From the NCBI RefSeq assembly GCF_003955665.1, contig NZ_RXHU01000015.1, positions 186,001-250,000 on the forward strand: 64,000 nt of DNA. The letters are read 5' to 3'. The DNA comes from Paenibacillus whitsoniae. GTDB lineage: Bacteria; Bacillota; Bacilli; Paenibacillales; NBRC-103111. The notes under the pieces are model-generated. The model did not search any database. It was not told where the DNA came from and saw nothing but the letters and a program-made list of their open reading frames with translations. Positions 1 to 9,149 of the stretch are shown one piece after another. How positions within the stretch are numbered: the first letter of the stretch is position 1; every line of letters starts with the position of its first letter. The position numbers and the translations under genes were made by a program.

Positions 1-2112
1 TTTACGCCGGCGGCGAAGAACGGCGACTTTGGGAAGGGGCTTGTGCAGCTCATCACGGAGCTGAACGGTTTCGCTGCGCCGCAAGCGCAGGAAGCGCCAG
101 CCGCCGCAGGCGCTGCAACCGCACCGCAACCCACCGCACCAGCGGCGCCAACCGCGCAAAATGAGCGCTCTGGCGAGACGACCCTCACCTTCCCCAGCGC
201 ACCGCAACGGGAAAGCGCCGATGCTGCTGCTTTGGCGCTGAAGACGGTCATCCTGATCGTCGTGAGTTGCGTCCTCTTGTTCGCTCTCTTCCTGGCCGGG
301 CGCTATTATTATTGTGTCTTTCTGAAGCGCAAGGGACGCGCAGCGAGTGAGAAAATCTGGCTCGAGCTCACGAAATCGCAGGAGAAGCTGAAGCCGCTCC
401 TCGACATTTACAACGGTCCGGCAACAAAACAAAATCTGTTCCCGTTAGCCAGCCTCATCGAGGAAACGATTCAAGCTGTGCAAATGCTGTTCCAGTCCAT
501 TCAAAACCAGCCCATTCTGATTTTCTCCGGCGCAAGTAAAAGAGAACTGGATACACTGCTTGAGCGCGTGGATACGAGCCGTCAGGAATCTTGCGGGATT
601 GCCGAACAGGCGGATGAGCTGGTGCGATTAGATCAGACGAACAGCCAGGAAGTCAAGGACGTGCAGAACCTGCTTGCCGCACTGACGGAACGCGTGAAGG
701 AGACAGCCAGCCAATATCCGACGTCTTTCCGAAGAATAAAAGAAGAAATACTGGCGAATAGCCAAAAGGCGGAAGCCGTGTATACCCAGCAGCTTACCGA
801 CTTAGTCGATGCAGCGGCCTTGCTTCGCCCGCAGCGCGAGCAAACGGCCGAGCACCACAAGCTGCTCGACGAGCTGCCGAATCTGCTTGCCATGCTCAGC
901 GAAGGACCGAGCAAAATCCAGACCACAGAAGCTACAATCACAGCGGAACTCGAAAAGCATGGGCTGCGGTTAGTGGAATGGAATCCCTATGAGAAAACAG
1001 CGTATGCACTGGATTCGCATAAGAGACTAAGCCGCGCACTGGAGCAAGGAGACTTGCGCGAAGCCAACAATTGCGCGAATGCCATTCGAGCGGCACTCGC
1101 CGAAGCCGTTCAGATGATTGCGCAGCGACTGGAGCTTCGTGCTGCCGTCCAGAAGCAAATGGCGTGGGCGGGGGAATTTATCGTGACGTTCGACGTGAAC
1201 GTGAAAGCTTGCCAAACGGCTCTCCACACGATGCAGAACCAATTCGCCCCTTCTGACTGGTCCGTCATGCGGGAGCGGTACACAGCGGTCGCCGAAGCGT
1301 TCATTCAAATTACGGGCTCCGCCGAAATGATAAAAAAAGCATGGGCTGAGCAAAGCTACGCCTTTGCGCATCAGTTGCTAAACAAAATGGAACAGCTGTC
1401 CGCATCAGCAGAGTCCACTTTGCAAGAAGCCTTACAGATTTATACCCGATCTATGGAAAGACTGAAAGAAATTCGTTCCGAGGCCTCGAGTAAATGGAGC
1501 CACTATCAGAAAGCGGTCACGCTCCAAAATCGTAATGCCATCGCGATCCCTCGCCAGCTTGCCCAGCTGGATGATACCATTCGCCGTCAGAAAGCGAAAC
1601 TGGATGATCTGCTGTCACATCCGCTGATCCCGCTTCATGAGCTGGATGCCTTGCACGTTTCCTTCTCCGGGAACGTCGCCAGCTTCGTCGATGAAGTCGA
1701 GCGCATCGTCAAGGAGAAACAGCAGGCCGAGCGGCGCATTCGCGAAATCCGCGATCGCTACAACTCCGTCTATGCCCGAACGAGAAGCCGGCGCATCTCA
1801 GGAAGCCATGGCCGAAACTACCAGGCCCAAATGGGAGAGATTGACCGGCTCTTTATGCTGGGAATGTATGCGGAAGCCGTCAATCATCTCCGCGATGCCG
1901 ATCATGCGATTGATGGAATGCAGCGTGAATACGATGAGATTATTCGGGAGGAGCATCGCCGGCAAGAGGAAGAAAGACGCCGACAGGAAGATGAGCGCAG
2001 ACGGCAAGAGGAGGAACGCCAGCGGCAATCGTCCAGCAGCTCAAGCAGTTCGTGGAGTTCCTCTTCGGATAGCTCCTCTTCGAACGGTTCTACCGGCGGG
2101 GATAATTGGTAG
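1..2112 (+). CDS. TPM-domain membrane protein with long coiled-coil region, 5' end outside window
   Basis: The frame is open from the first base, so the start lies upstream; 703 codons are visible. The first ~20 codons resemble the end of a TPM (YgcG-type) domain, in which a lysine/asparagine-rich stretch is followed by an amphipathic helix (GLVQLITELN). An Ala/Pro/Gln-rich linker follows, then one strong membrane helix at about codons 80-102. Next come ~550 residues of charged, heptad-rich helices, likely coiled coil. The tail has repeated Arg/Glu/Gln blocks and then an almost pure Ser run ending in Gly/Asp/Asn/Trp. TPM proteins usually sit in the cell envelope and their activity is poorly known. 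The length of the cytoplasmic coiled-coil portion is unusual for the family. A perfect hairpin terminator follows directly. Family assignment rests on a short N-terminal remnant and on overall architecture. Confidence 0.6.
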   Translation, partial: FTPAAKNGDFGKGLVQLITELNGFAAPQAQEAPAAAGAATAPQPTAPAAPTAQNERSGETTLTFPSAPQRESADAAALALKTVILIVVSCVLLFALFLAGRYYYCVFLKRKGRAASEKIWLELTKSQEKLKPLLDIYNGPATKQNLFPLASLIEETIQAVQMLFQSIQNQPILIFSGASKRELDTLLERVDTSRQESCGIAEQADELVRLDQTNSQEVKDVQNLLAALTERVKETASQYPTSFRRIKEEILANSQKAEAVYTQQLTDLVDAAALLRPQREQTAEHHKLLDELPNLLAMLSEGPSKIQTTEATITAELEKHGLRLVEWNPYEKTAYALDSHKRLSRALEQGDLREANNCANAIRAALAEAVQMIAQRLELRAAVQKQMAWAGEFIVTFDVNVKACQTALHTMQNQFAPSDWSVMRERYTAVAEAFIQITGSAEMIKKAWAEQSYAFAHQLLNKMEQLSASAESTLQEALQIYTRSMERLKEIRSEASSKWSHYQKAVTLQNRNAIAIPRQLAQLDDTIRRQKAKLDDLLSHPLIPLHELDALHVSFSGNVASFVDEVERIVKEKQQAERRIREIRDRYNSVYARTRSRRISGSHGRNYQAQMGEIDRLFMLGMYAEAVNHLRDADHAIDGMQREYDEIIREEHRRQEEERRRQEDERRRQEEERQRQSSSSSSSSWSSSSDSSSSNGSTGGDNW

Positions 2113-2126
2113 CATCACCGCCAAAT

Positions 2127-2164
2127 ACCAAAAGGCACTCCTTCGAAAAGGAGTGCCTTTTGGT
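2127..2164. terminator. bidirectional rho-independent terminator
   Basis: A perfect 17-bp stem (2127-2143 with 2148-2164) closes a 4-base CGAA loop and ends in T/A runs on both sides. It serves the TPM-protein gene on the plus strand and the metallo-hydrolase gene (stop at 2166) on the minus strand. Confidence 0.9.
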
Positions 2165-2165
2165 T

Positions 2166-3023
2166 TTACACGTCCAATCCATCCCAAGCCACGGTAATCG
2201 GGCATGGGAAGTTCTGCTCCTGGAACCACCCTACGAGATCCGCATGCGTAGAGGTAAAGTGGTTAATATGCGTCAGATAAATGCGCGTGCCCTCATGCAG
2301 CGTCCCTTGCTCCAGCAGCTTGCGGAACAGTTCCATGCAGGAGTAGGCGTCCAAATGACCGTTCGGATGAAGTCCACGCCCGCCGGTAAGCCCGAAGGTG
2401 CATTCGCTAATCAGCACATCCAGCACAACGTTTTCCAACTGTTTGAGTGTCTCCGGAAAATACCAGCCTGTATCTACGCCATAATAAAGCTTCTGACCAT
2501 CTTGCTTTCGAATCAGATAATTGGCGCAGTGCTCTCCCATATTGCCCAGGTGGTTGCCCCGAAGGGGCGTCACGTCCATCCCGGCAATGCTCACCGTTTC
2601 GTTAAACGCCAGCTTGTGGAAGGCCACAATGCCGCGCGCCTCCAAATCGGACGTCATCCCTTTCATAATCGGCCGGCTTTGTCGGTAGAAATTGACGATC
2701 TCATAGGCTTGATCGGTAAAATAAAAGTTCAGCGGCTCCTTCAATCGCTCGATCGACATATTTCTAACATTCATCATCATGTAATTAAAGTGGTCTTCAT
2801 GGGTATGCGTGACCAGCACATGCTGAAGCTTGGTAAAGTCGCCAAAGTCAATCGCCTGTTGAAAAGCGTCAGCCCCCAGATCAATACAGACTCGTTCATT
2901 CATTCGAAACATCGAACGGCGGCGAATCTCCGCTCCTCCCTTCAGGCGCGCATGGCTGCAAACTGAACAGGAGCAGAACGGATTCGGTATGCCCTCGGCT
3001 GCACTTGTGCCGTAAAATTTCAT
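2166..3023 (-). CDS. MBL-fold metallo-hydrolase, PhnP-like
   Basis: A 285-residue protein with the metallo-beta-lactamase metal motif HTHEDH at residues 73-78 and a Cys-x-Cys-x-x-Cys cluster at 17-22, as in PhnP-type phosphodiesterases and related hydrolases. Further His/Asp ligands are visible near GNHLGN and in the C-terminal YLTHINH. No signal peptide, so it is cytoplasmic. The start at 3023 is preceded by GAGAGG at suitable spacing. It lies 26 bp downstream of a carbohydrate-binding lipoprotein gene on the same strand and is probably the last gene of that transport operon. A role on an imported phosphorylated or cyclic sugar derivative is inference; the substrate cannot be read from sequence. 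Confidence 0.8.
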   Translation of the reverse strand: MKFYGTSAAEGIPNPFCSCSVCSHARLKGGAEIRRRSMFRMNERVCIDLGADAFQQAIDFGDFTKLQHVLVTHTHEDHFNYMMMNVRNMSIERLKEPLNFYFTDQAYEIVNFYRQSRPIMKGMTSDLEARGIVAFHKLAFNETVSIAGMDVTPLRGNHLGNMGEHCANYLIRKQDGQKLYYGVDTGWYFPETLKQLENVVLDVLISECTFGLTGGRGLHPNGHLDAYSCMELFRKLLEQGTLHEGTRIYLTHINHFTSTHADLVGWFQEQNFPCPITVAWDGLDV

Positions 3024-3049
3024 CGTGTAGACCTCTCTCCCACAGCGGA

Positions 3050-4690
3050 TTATTTCTTCTGATTCCAGCGGTCATACGCCGTTTGATAAATTGCCAAATA
3101 TTTATCCAGCTGCATTTTGTTCAACGTGCTCACATACTTATCCCACTCGCTGAGTGGCTTCGCACCCGTAATGAATTTAATGACTTGCTCATCCGTAAAC
3201 GCTTTAATATCCGTCGCGTAAGAGCTCAGTTCGATATTCTCTTTCTCGGTGAAGTTCGGAATCATCAATTTCTCATCCGGCACCAGATTAGGACGAATCA
3301 CATCTTTATTGGCGATCATTTCCGGCAGAACCGCTGCGCTTTGGTCAACTTTTTGCGTAACCCGCTGCGGAATGCCGCCGCCTTGGAAAATGGTATATTC
3401 GGAAAGCGCCTCATCCACCGTAAGCCCTTTCGGATTGTGGGCAAATTCATCCTTCAATTTATAGAAACCGTCGCTGCCGATGGTGTACGTCACGCCTTCA
3501 ATCCCAAGCCGAGCCAAGGCCGTTCCCTCTTCGCTCAGGAAGTAATCTCCCCAGCGCAGCGTAGCGGCAGGGTTCGGATTTTTGCTTGTGATGACAAAGG
3601 AGCCTGTATCCCGCACTTTAGGGCTGATGCCTGTCCAGTAGACAGGGCCGTCAATCGCTTTTATAACCGGGTTCTGGACGTAATTGCTGCGATTTTTGCC
3701 CATCCATAGATTGTTGTTGCCTTTGGCGACGTAGCCGACTCTTTCACTATCAATTTTCGCGACTTCCTGATTCATATTCTGCGAGAAGATTTCCTTATCA
3801 ATCAGATCTTCCTGCCATAGCTTATTGAAGAAGGTGAGCATGTCTTTGAAGGTATTGTCGGCTGCGATATAACGAACTTTGCCGTTCTTATCGACATCCA
3901 TGTAAGGCGCGATGATGCCGGAATTGCCGCCGAAGCCCCAGCTGCCATAGAACGATCGGAAAAATTCGTCGCCGCTGCTGCCGCTGCCTTCTTTATATCC
4001 GGACATCGGCACTTCATCCGCTTTGCCGTTCCCGTTCGGATCCTTCTCCTTAAATGCTTTCAACACTTGGTAAAATTCGTCCATGGTCGTCGGCATTTTG
4101 AGCCCCAGCGTGTCCAGCCATTTTTTGTTCAGCCAGGAGGAGCTGATCCGTCCATCGGCTTCACTAATATTCGGAAGCGAGTAGATATGGCCATCCGCCG
4201 AAGTAATCGCTTTGCGAATGCCGTCATTGTCTTTCATCAGCGCAGAGAGATTCGGCGCATAGCCGGCTTCAATCAAAGGGTCCAACGGGATAATCTGCCC
4301 CGCCGCGGCATAGGACGTAATTAACTGCGGCGATAAATTCGCCCGCATCACAAAATCCGGAAGATCATTGGAAGCAAACAAGAGATTGCGCCGCTCCTCA
4401 AACGAATTCTGCGGGACGGTATCCCACGTGATCTTGACGTTTGATTTCGCTTCATAGCTTTTCAAGCCTTTGTGCTCGTTCCAATCCTTGACCAGTTCAT
4501 ACTTCGAGACCAGCCCCTTCAGTTGGACAGGCTCCTTGGCGATCGGCATTCCGGTTTTAGTAATATTGGCTGCGGCGTCTTTGGCGCCCGGGGCTGCCGA
4601 TTCTGCAGGCGTATCCTTGCTGCAAGCGCTCAGTGCAGGAATGGCGGCAATCAGCATCGTGGTTGCCACTATCGTCAATGTTTTTTTCAT
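3050..4690 (-). CDS. Extracellular carbohydrate-binding lipoprotein (LplA/YtcQ-type, ABC transporter)
   Basis: A 546-residue solute-binding protein with a lipoprotein signal (positively charged start, hydrophobic core, lipobox LSAC with the modified Cys at 23). A Pro/Ala/Lys linker follows, then the long two-lobed family-1 binding fold of the LplA/YtcQ group, which is larger than MalE-type proteins. It would sit on the outer membrane face and hand oligosaccharides to the two permeases encoded just upstream (4719-5627 and 5634-6581). The start has AAGGGAGATG about 10 bases upstream. In Bacillus subtilis the equivalent YtcQ/YtcP/YteP genes belong to rhamnogalacturonan use, which fits the pectinase genes in this window. 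The ligand remains inferred. Confidence 0.88.
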   Translation of the reverse strand: MKKTLTIVATTMLIAAIPALSACSKDTPAESAAPGAKDAAANITKTGMPIAKEPVQLKGLVSKYELVKDWNEHKGLKSYEAKSNVKITWDTVPQNSFEERRNLLFASNDLPDFVMRANLSPQLITSYAAAGQIIPLDPLIEAGYAPNLSALMKDNDGIRKAITSADGHIYSLPNISEADGRISSSWLNKKWLDTLGLKMPTTMDEFYQVLKAFKEKDPNGNGKADEVPMSGYKEGSGSSGDEFFRSFYGSWGFGGNSGIIAPYMDVDKNGKVRYIAADNTFKDMLTFFNKLWQEDLIDKEIFSQNMNQEVAKIDSERVGYVAKGNNNLWMGKNRSNYVQNPVIKAIDGPVYWTGISPKVRDTGSFVITSKNPNPAATLRWGDYFLSEEGTALARLGIEGVTYTIGSDGFYKLKDEFAHNPKGLTVDEALSEYTIFQGGGIPQRVTQKVDQSAAVLPEMIANKDVIRPNLVPDEKLMIPNFTEKENIELSSYATDIKAFTDEQVIKFITGAKPLSEWDKYVSTLNKMQLDKYLAIYQTAYDRWNQKK

Positions 4691-4718
4691 AATAATTCGT
4701 CATCTCCCTTAATTTAGA

Positions 4719-5627
4719 TTAACCTTTCAGCGCACCGATCATCATCCCTTTGACAAAATACTTCTGCAGGAATGGGTAGAGCAGCAGGATCGGCCCGCTG
4801 GATACGATAATGACGGCGTATTTGACGCCTTCTGCCACGAGGAATTTGCTCGTATCCATCTCAATCGAATCCATCATCACGTTATCCGACTGATTCATGA
4901 CTAGAATTTCCCGCAAGAAGAGCTGCAATGGATACAAGGAACGATCTTTCAAATAGATCATTGCTTCGAAATACGAATTCCAATGATAGACTGCATAGAA
5001 GAGCACCAGCACAGCCATAATGGGCGCGCTAAGCGGCAGGACAATATAGAAAAACGATTTGATATTGCTGCATCCGTCCATATATGCCGACTCGTAGATC
5101 TGCTCATTGATGTTCGTTTCCAGAAACGTTCTGGCTACGATCATATTATAGACGCTGATCGCCGAGGGCAGAATTAACGCCCACATCGAGTTGTACATCC
5201 CAAGACTCTTCACCAGCAAATACATCGGCACGATGCCGCTGCTGAAAAACATCGTGATCGTGATAAAAATCATCATCCCTCGACGCCATGGAAAATTTCG
5301 GCGCGACAGCGGATACGCCCCCATCATGGTCAGCGTAATATTGACGAAGGTGCCGATGACCGTATACAGCACCGTATTGCGATAGCCGGTCCAGATCTCG
5401 GCATTCATAAATACCCGACGATAGGCTTCAAGATTGAAGCCCTTGGGAAACAGCCCGATCTGGCCGTTGATGACCAGCTTGGGATCGCTGAACGAGGCAT
5501 TCACCACATAGAGCAACGGGTACAGGACAATTAATACAAGAAGTCCGATCAGGACATAAGTCATCAGCAGGAAAATGCGATCCCCGTAAGATTCTTTCAT
5601 TCCGCGAGAAGCTGCCTCCACGCTCAT
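4719..5627 (-). CDS. Carbohydrate ABC transporter permease (LplC/YtcP-type)
   Basis: A 302-residue inner-membrane permease with six predicted helices and the cytoplasmic coupling (EAA) loop containing ESAYMDGCS. The C-terminus GMMIGALKG is characteristic of the LplC/YtcP subfamily. It pairs with the LplB-type permease whose gene ends 6 bp upstream, and with the lipoprotein encoded 28 bp downstream. No ATPase gene is in the operon, so it probably uses a shared MsmX-like ATPase encoded elsewhere. Confidence 0.9.
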   Translation of the reverse strand: MSVEAASRGMKESYGDRIFLLMTYVLIGLLVLIVLYPLLYVVNASFSDPKLVINGQIGLFPKGFNLEAYRRVFMNAEIWTGYRNTVLYTVIGTFVNITLTMMGAYPLSRRNFPWRRGMMIFITITMFFSSGIVPMYLLVKSLGMYNSMWALILPSAISVYNMIVARTFLETNINEQIYESAYMDGCSNIKSFFYIVLPLSAPIMAVLVLFYAVYHWNSYFEAMIYLKDRSLYPLQLFLREILVMNQSDNVMMDSIEMDTSKFLVAEGVKYAVIIVSSGPILLLYPFLQKYFVKGMMIGALKG

Positions 5628-5633
5628 TCCTCC

Positions 5634-6581
5634 TTAGAACAGGCTGCTGCTGCTGTATCGTTTGGCAATCTTGTTGGCCGCGAGCAGCAGCATGATGTTG
5701 ATCACATTGTTAAACAGCCCGACAGCGGTCGAGAAGCCATAGTCCATATTTATCAGCCCTACTTTATAGGCATACGTGGAAATGACCTCCGATCTTTCCA
5801 GGTTCAGACTGTTCTGCATGAGCAGGATTCGCTCGTAGCTGAGGGTCATCATTTTCCCCATTTGCAAAATAAATTGAATAATAATCACAGGCATGATACA
5901 GGGCAGATTCACATGGATAATACGCTTCCACCGGCTGGCCCCATCGATCTGGGCCGATTCATTCAGCTGCGGATCGACGGCAGCCAAGGCCGCGATAAAG
6001 ATAATGGAATTCCAACCGCTGTTCCGCCAAATATCAGAGCCTATATAGACCCCGGGAAAGTACCCCGGACTGTTCAAGAAAGGAAGCGGAGAAAGTCCGA
6101 TCATCTCCAGCAGGTGATTCAGATACCCGTTCTCGCCGCCGAGAAACAAATTAATGATGCCGACGAAGACGACGGTCGAGATAAAATAAGGGGCGTACGT
6201 AATCGTCTGAAACGTCTTCTTCCATCTTTCGCTTCGCATCTCATTGAACATGAGCGCAAGGATAATCGGGATGGGAAAGCTGATCAGCGTTTTAAACAGA
6301 TTGATCAGAAGCGTATTATTGAGAATGCGTATGAATTGAAAAGAATGAAACAGCTTGTCAAAGTTGTCAAAGCCGATCCACGGACTGCCCATAATCCCCA
6401 GTGCGGGGTTGAATCGTTTGAATGCCAGCTGCACGCCATACATCGGTGCGTAGCAGAAGATGAGAAAGTACAAGATGACCGGGATGACAAAAATCAAATA
6501 GTCCCAGTGGCCTCGCATCCGGGGCCTCTTTACTTTCGCTCCCGCGACAGGTATGCTTGCAGCTTTCGTTTTCGCAGCCAT
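5634..6581 (-). CDS. Carbohydrate ABC transporter permease (LplB/YteP-type)
   Basis: First gene of the three-gene transport operon, 315 residues. The ATG at 6581 is chosen because AAGGAGG lies 8 bases upstream; an in-frame start at 6707 would add 42 residues with no hydrophobic or conserved character. Six membrane helices are predicted, with the EAA loop ESAQIDGAS near residue 213 and the short C-terminal sequence SSSSLF. It forms the heterodimeric channel with the 4719-5627 product. A good promoter lies at 6651-6680, divergent from the AraC regulator at 6849, which is the likely controller. Confidence 0.9.
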   Translation of the reverse strand: MAAKTKAASIPVAGAKVKRPRMRGHWDYLIFVIPVILYFLIFCYAPMYGVQLAFKRFNPALGIMGSPWIGFDNFDKLFHSFQFIRILNNTLLINLFKTLISFPIPIILALMFNEMRSERWKKTFQTITYAPYFISTVVFVGIINLFLGGENGYLNHLLEMIGLSPLPFLNSPGYFPGVYIGSDIWRNSGWNSIIFIAALAAVDPQLNESAQIDGASRWKRIIHVNLPCIMPVIIIQFILQMGKMMTLSYERILLMQNSLNLERSEVISTYAYKVGLINMDYGFSTAVGLFNNVINIMLLLAANKIAKRYSSSSLF

Positions 6582-6650
6582 ATGACAGGCCTCCTTCGTG
6601 TTGCCGTCAGAATCGCGATTCGGCGCCTGAATCGTTGTCCTCTGGCTCCG

Positions 6651-6680
6651 ATTATAAGGAATGCGGCGAAGGTTCAACAA
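6651..6680 (-). promoter_or_regulatory. SigA-type promoter for the 6581-to-3050 transport operon
   Basis: On the minus strand a perfect TATAAT (6656-6651) is preceded by TTGTTG (6680-6675) at an 18-base spacer; TTGAAC at a 15-base spacer is an overlapping alternative. It lies 70 bp upstream of the permease start. Confidence 0.55.
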
Positions 6681-6785
6681 CAAGCGATCTTTGCCTTTTC
6701 GCTGCAAAAGTTGAGATTCGTGCTAAGGGGATACCCTGCAATTTTTTCAGTCACCCGGCTTTTTTTGCTACTTGCCCCAAAAGAA

Positions 6786-6814
6786 TTGATCTCATGGCGA
6801 AATCTGCGTATACT
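6786..6814 (+). promoter_or_regulatory. SigA-type promoter for the AraC regulator at 6849
   Basis: TTGATC (6786-6791), a 17-base spacer, then TATACT (6809-6814), 35 bp ahead of the start codon. A GGAAAGCGCTTCAG sequence at 6862-6875, inside the first codons, matches the catabolite-responsive consensus at about 12 of 14 positions and could allow CcpA roadblocking; that part is speculative. Confidence 0.5.
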
Positions 6815-6848
6815 CTTGAAGACATAAAGATCTATTTCCGCATGGGAT

Positions 6849-9149
6849 GTGTTGACAGTGAGGAAAGCGCTTCAGTCCAAGCTCTATCGAAAATTTCTTC
6901 TAAGGCACCTTCTGATTCTGGCCGTAACCGGTCTTTTATTGTTATGCACCAATATCATTTCGCTCTCGAATACGTACCATCGGCTGACGGAAAGTACGCA
7001 TCGCTCGATGGCGCATATGACGGATCTCCTGGATACGCGTATCGTCGACCTGCAAAAATTGACCTTAACCTTGTCGCGGGACACCAAACTGCTTCCCTAT
7101 CAATTGCAGGAACAATTGCAATATCCGTATGAAATTGCCAATGAGCTTGTAAAGCTTAAAGCGCTGTCTGCTGATCTCGATTCGATTGGCTTGTTTTATC
7201 GGAACACGGCCTACCCTTCTCTTAAAAATATGATTTTTACCGATACCGGCATTTACACACCGGAAAGCTACAGCCGGCTCGTCAGCGAAGGCCGGATCGC
7301 GTCGGAAGTTCTGTCGCAGCAGTTAGAGCAGTTACGTGCGCCAATGCTGATTTCCTCGCTGACCAACGAAGATCAGCATAACGCCAAAGAACAAGTTCTG
7401 CTGCTCCTGGTTCCGCTTGACAACACCCCGTATTCCAGCGGGATTATGATTTATAAGCTGAACTATGCCGCGCTGTTAAGCAACTTCCAGACGACGATCG
7501 ACAGCGGCAGCAGTCTTATGGTTTTTGACCAACATCAGACCCCGATCTTCTATATAAAAGGAAACGCCGATCTTGGCTGGGACCAGCTTGCCCTTGCCGC
7601 CCAGCATGCGAACTTGCGCATCCCCGGCTACCTGCTCCTGCAGGAAACGTCGGAGAAGCAGAAATTTCTTGTCGTGAATGCTATGCGGCGCCACGTCTAT
7701 TTCCATGAATACTACTCGGCACTCACCGTCTCCGTCAGCATCTTCCTGGTCTCGCTTACATTGGGACTCATGCTTTGCTTTCGGGCGGCCCGCAAGAGCT
7801 ATCAACCGATTCAGGAGCTGTCCAGCCGCTTTCCTGCCTTGTCGTCCGACAAAGCGTTGGCGGGTGAAAGCAATGAATTGGAGCAGCTCACGCAATATAT
7901 TGAGCAGATGCGGGATGAAAGCATCCATTTATCGAACAAGATGCATAATCAGGAGGTACTCACGAGGAACCAGCTGCTTCTGGCTTTATTGATGGGGAAG
8001 CTGAATGTCGACAATACGACGCAAAATAATCGGAGCACGCTCCAGAAGTTATTCGGCTCCAGGCCGACAAGCAGCGTGCTGGTCATTATTTTTGACGATT
8101 ACAACGCCAAATTAAGCAAAGAGCCACTGAGCGAGCAGTGGCTGATGAAATATGCGATATGCAATGTATTGGAAAATTTATCGGGGGAGCATGGGGTCAA
8201 TTATGCCCTTGATCTGGCCATTGATAATGGCATCGTGGGCATCGTGTCGTGGAATAAAGAGTTTGCGGATCAATGGGAAGCCCGCAGCCGCGCCTTTGCC
8301 GAGCAGATCGTCGCCTTCATGCAGCGGCATTTCTCTCTATCGATATCCTGTACGGTCGGCGAGCCTCAGCCTTCGAATGATTTGCATCAATCGTTCAGTT
8401 CCGCCACAGCGCTGGCGGAGTACCGGATTTTCGCCGGCAAGCAGTCGATCATTACGCCCGCAGACTTGTCCCAGCAAAAAATGGCGAATACCGACACGGA
8501 CAAGCGTCACATTTCGGATTTGGCCGAAGCGCTCCACGTGGCGGTCCGCTCCAAAAACGCCGAGAAGCTGGAAGCGCTCATCGAGGAACTGGAAGTGCAG
8601 TTTACCAAACTGGAAGATGCGCAGACGTTCCGTCTTACGCTGCAGAAAATCATTTTCACCTTAAATGAACTCGTGAACAATATCCCGCTCTCCCATCGCG
8701 AAGCGATTAAATACAAGCTGGATGCGCTGACCGAGTATCAGTCCAACACCGTGGCGGAAGCGTGCGCGACCCTGCTCGACGCCGCGAGCAGCATCCAGGA
8801 AAGCTTAGGCGAAGATGCCACTAATAATCGTCTCTATCATGCGATGCTCGAGTACGTTGGCGAGAATTACATGGACTACAATCTCAGCCTTTCTACCGTC
8901 GCTGAGGCGTTGTCCTTGACGCCTTCCTACGTCACGCGCTATTTTAAAACAAAAAACGGACTGCCCTTCATGCAATACGTCTCGAAAATTCGAATTGAGA
9001 AAGCCAAGGAACTGCTGGAAAGCAGCCAGCTTGCCATTAAGGACATCACCGCGCAGGTCGGGTTTGTCGACGAAAATAACTTTTCGCGCGCTTTCCGCAA
9101 GCGAGAAGGGGTGTCTCCGAGCCAGTATCGGTCGGTTCACTCACGTTAA
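6849..9149 (+). CDS. Membrane-anchored AraC-family regulator (YtdP-like)
   Basis: A 766-residue one-component regulator. It has two membrane helices (about 20-42 and 283-305) enclosing an extracellular sensor domain, a HAMP-like stretch, a long central region, and a C-terminal AraC DNA-binding domain (about 660-766) with two helix-turn-helix motifs, including LSTVAEALSLTPSYVTRYFK and VGFVDENNFSRAFRK. B. subtilis YtdP has the same size and layout and neighbours the YtcQP/YteP rhamnogalacturonan transporter, as here. It is divergent from the transporter operon and probably senses extracellular sugar to activate it. The start is GTG 6849 or GTG 6858; the second gives better spacing to a GGGATG. 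The 3' end overlaps the convergent GH43 gene by 4 bp. Confidence 0.88.
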   Translation: MLTVRKALQSKLYRKFLLRHLLILAVTGLLLLCTNIISLSNTYHRLTESTHRSMAHMTDLLDTRIVDLQKLTLTLSRDTKLLPYQLQEQLQYPYEIANELVKLKALSADLDSIGLFYRNTAYPSLKNMIFTDTGIYTPESYSRLVSEGRIASEVLSQQLEQLRAPMLISSLTNEDQHNAKEQVLLLLVPLDNTPYSSGIMIYKLNYAALLSNFQTTIDSGSSLMVFDQHQTPIFYIKGNADLGWDQLALAAQHANLRIPGYLLLQETSEKQKFLVVNAMRRHVYFHEYYSALTVSVSIFLVSLTLGLMLCFRAARKSYQPIQELSSRFPALSSDKALAGESNELEQLTQYIEQMRDESIHLSNKMHNQEVLTRNQLLLALLMGKLNVDNTTQNNRSTLQKLFGSRPTSSVLVIIFDDYNAKLSKEPLSEQWLMKYAICNVLENLSGEHGVNYALDLAIDNGIVGIVSWNKEFADQWEARSRAFAEQIVAFMQRHFSLSISCTVGEPQPSNDLHQSFSSATALAEYRIFAGKQSIITPADLSQQKMANTDTDKRHISDLAEALHVAVRSKNAEKLEALIEELEVQFTKLEDAQTFRLTLQKIIFTLNELVNNIPLSHREAIKYKLDALTEYQSNTVAEACATLLDAASSIQESLGEDATNNRLYHAMLEYVGENYMDYNLSLSTVAEALSLTPSYVTRYFKTKNGLPFMQYVSKIRIEKAKELLESSQLAIKDITAQVGFVDENNFSRAFRKREGVSPSQYRSVHSR

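Noticed and set aside
2106-2966. 286-codon plus-strand frame opposite the MBL hydrolase
   Set aside because: Antisense to a gene with an intact metal motif and good ribosome site; it also starts inside a terminator.
5862-6827. 321-codon plus-strand frame opposite the LplB-type permease
   Set aside because: Antisense to a permease with six helices and coupling loop; composition is atypical for a protein.
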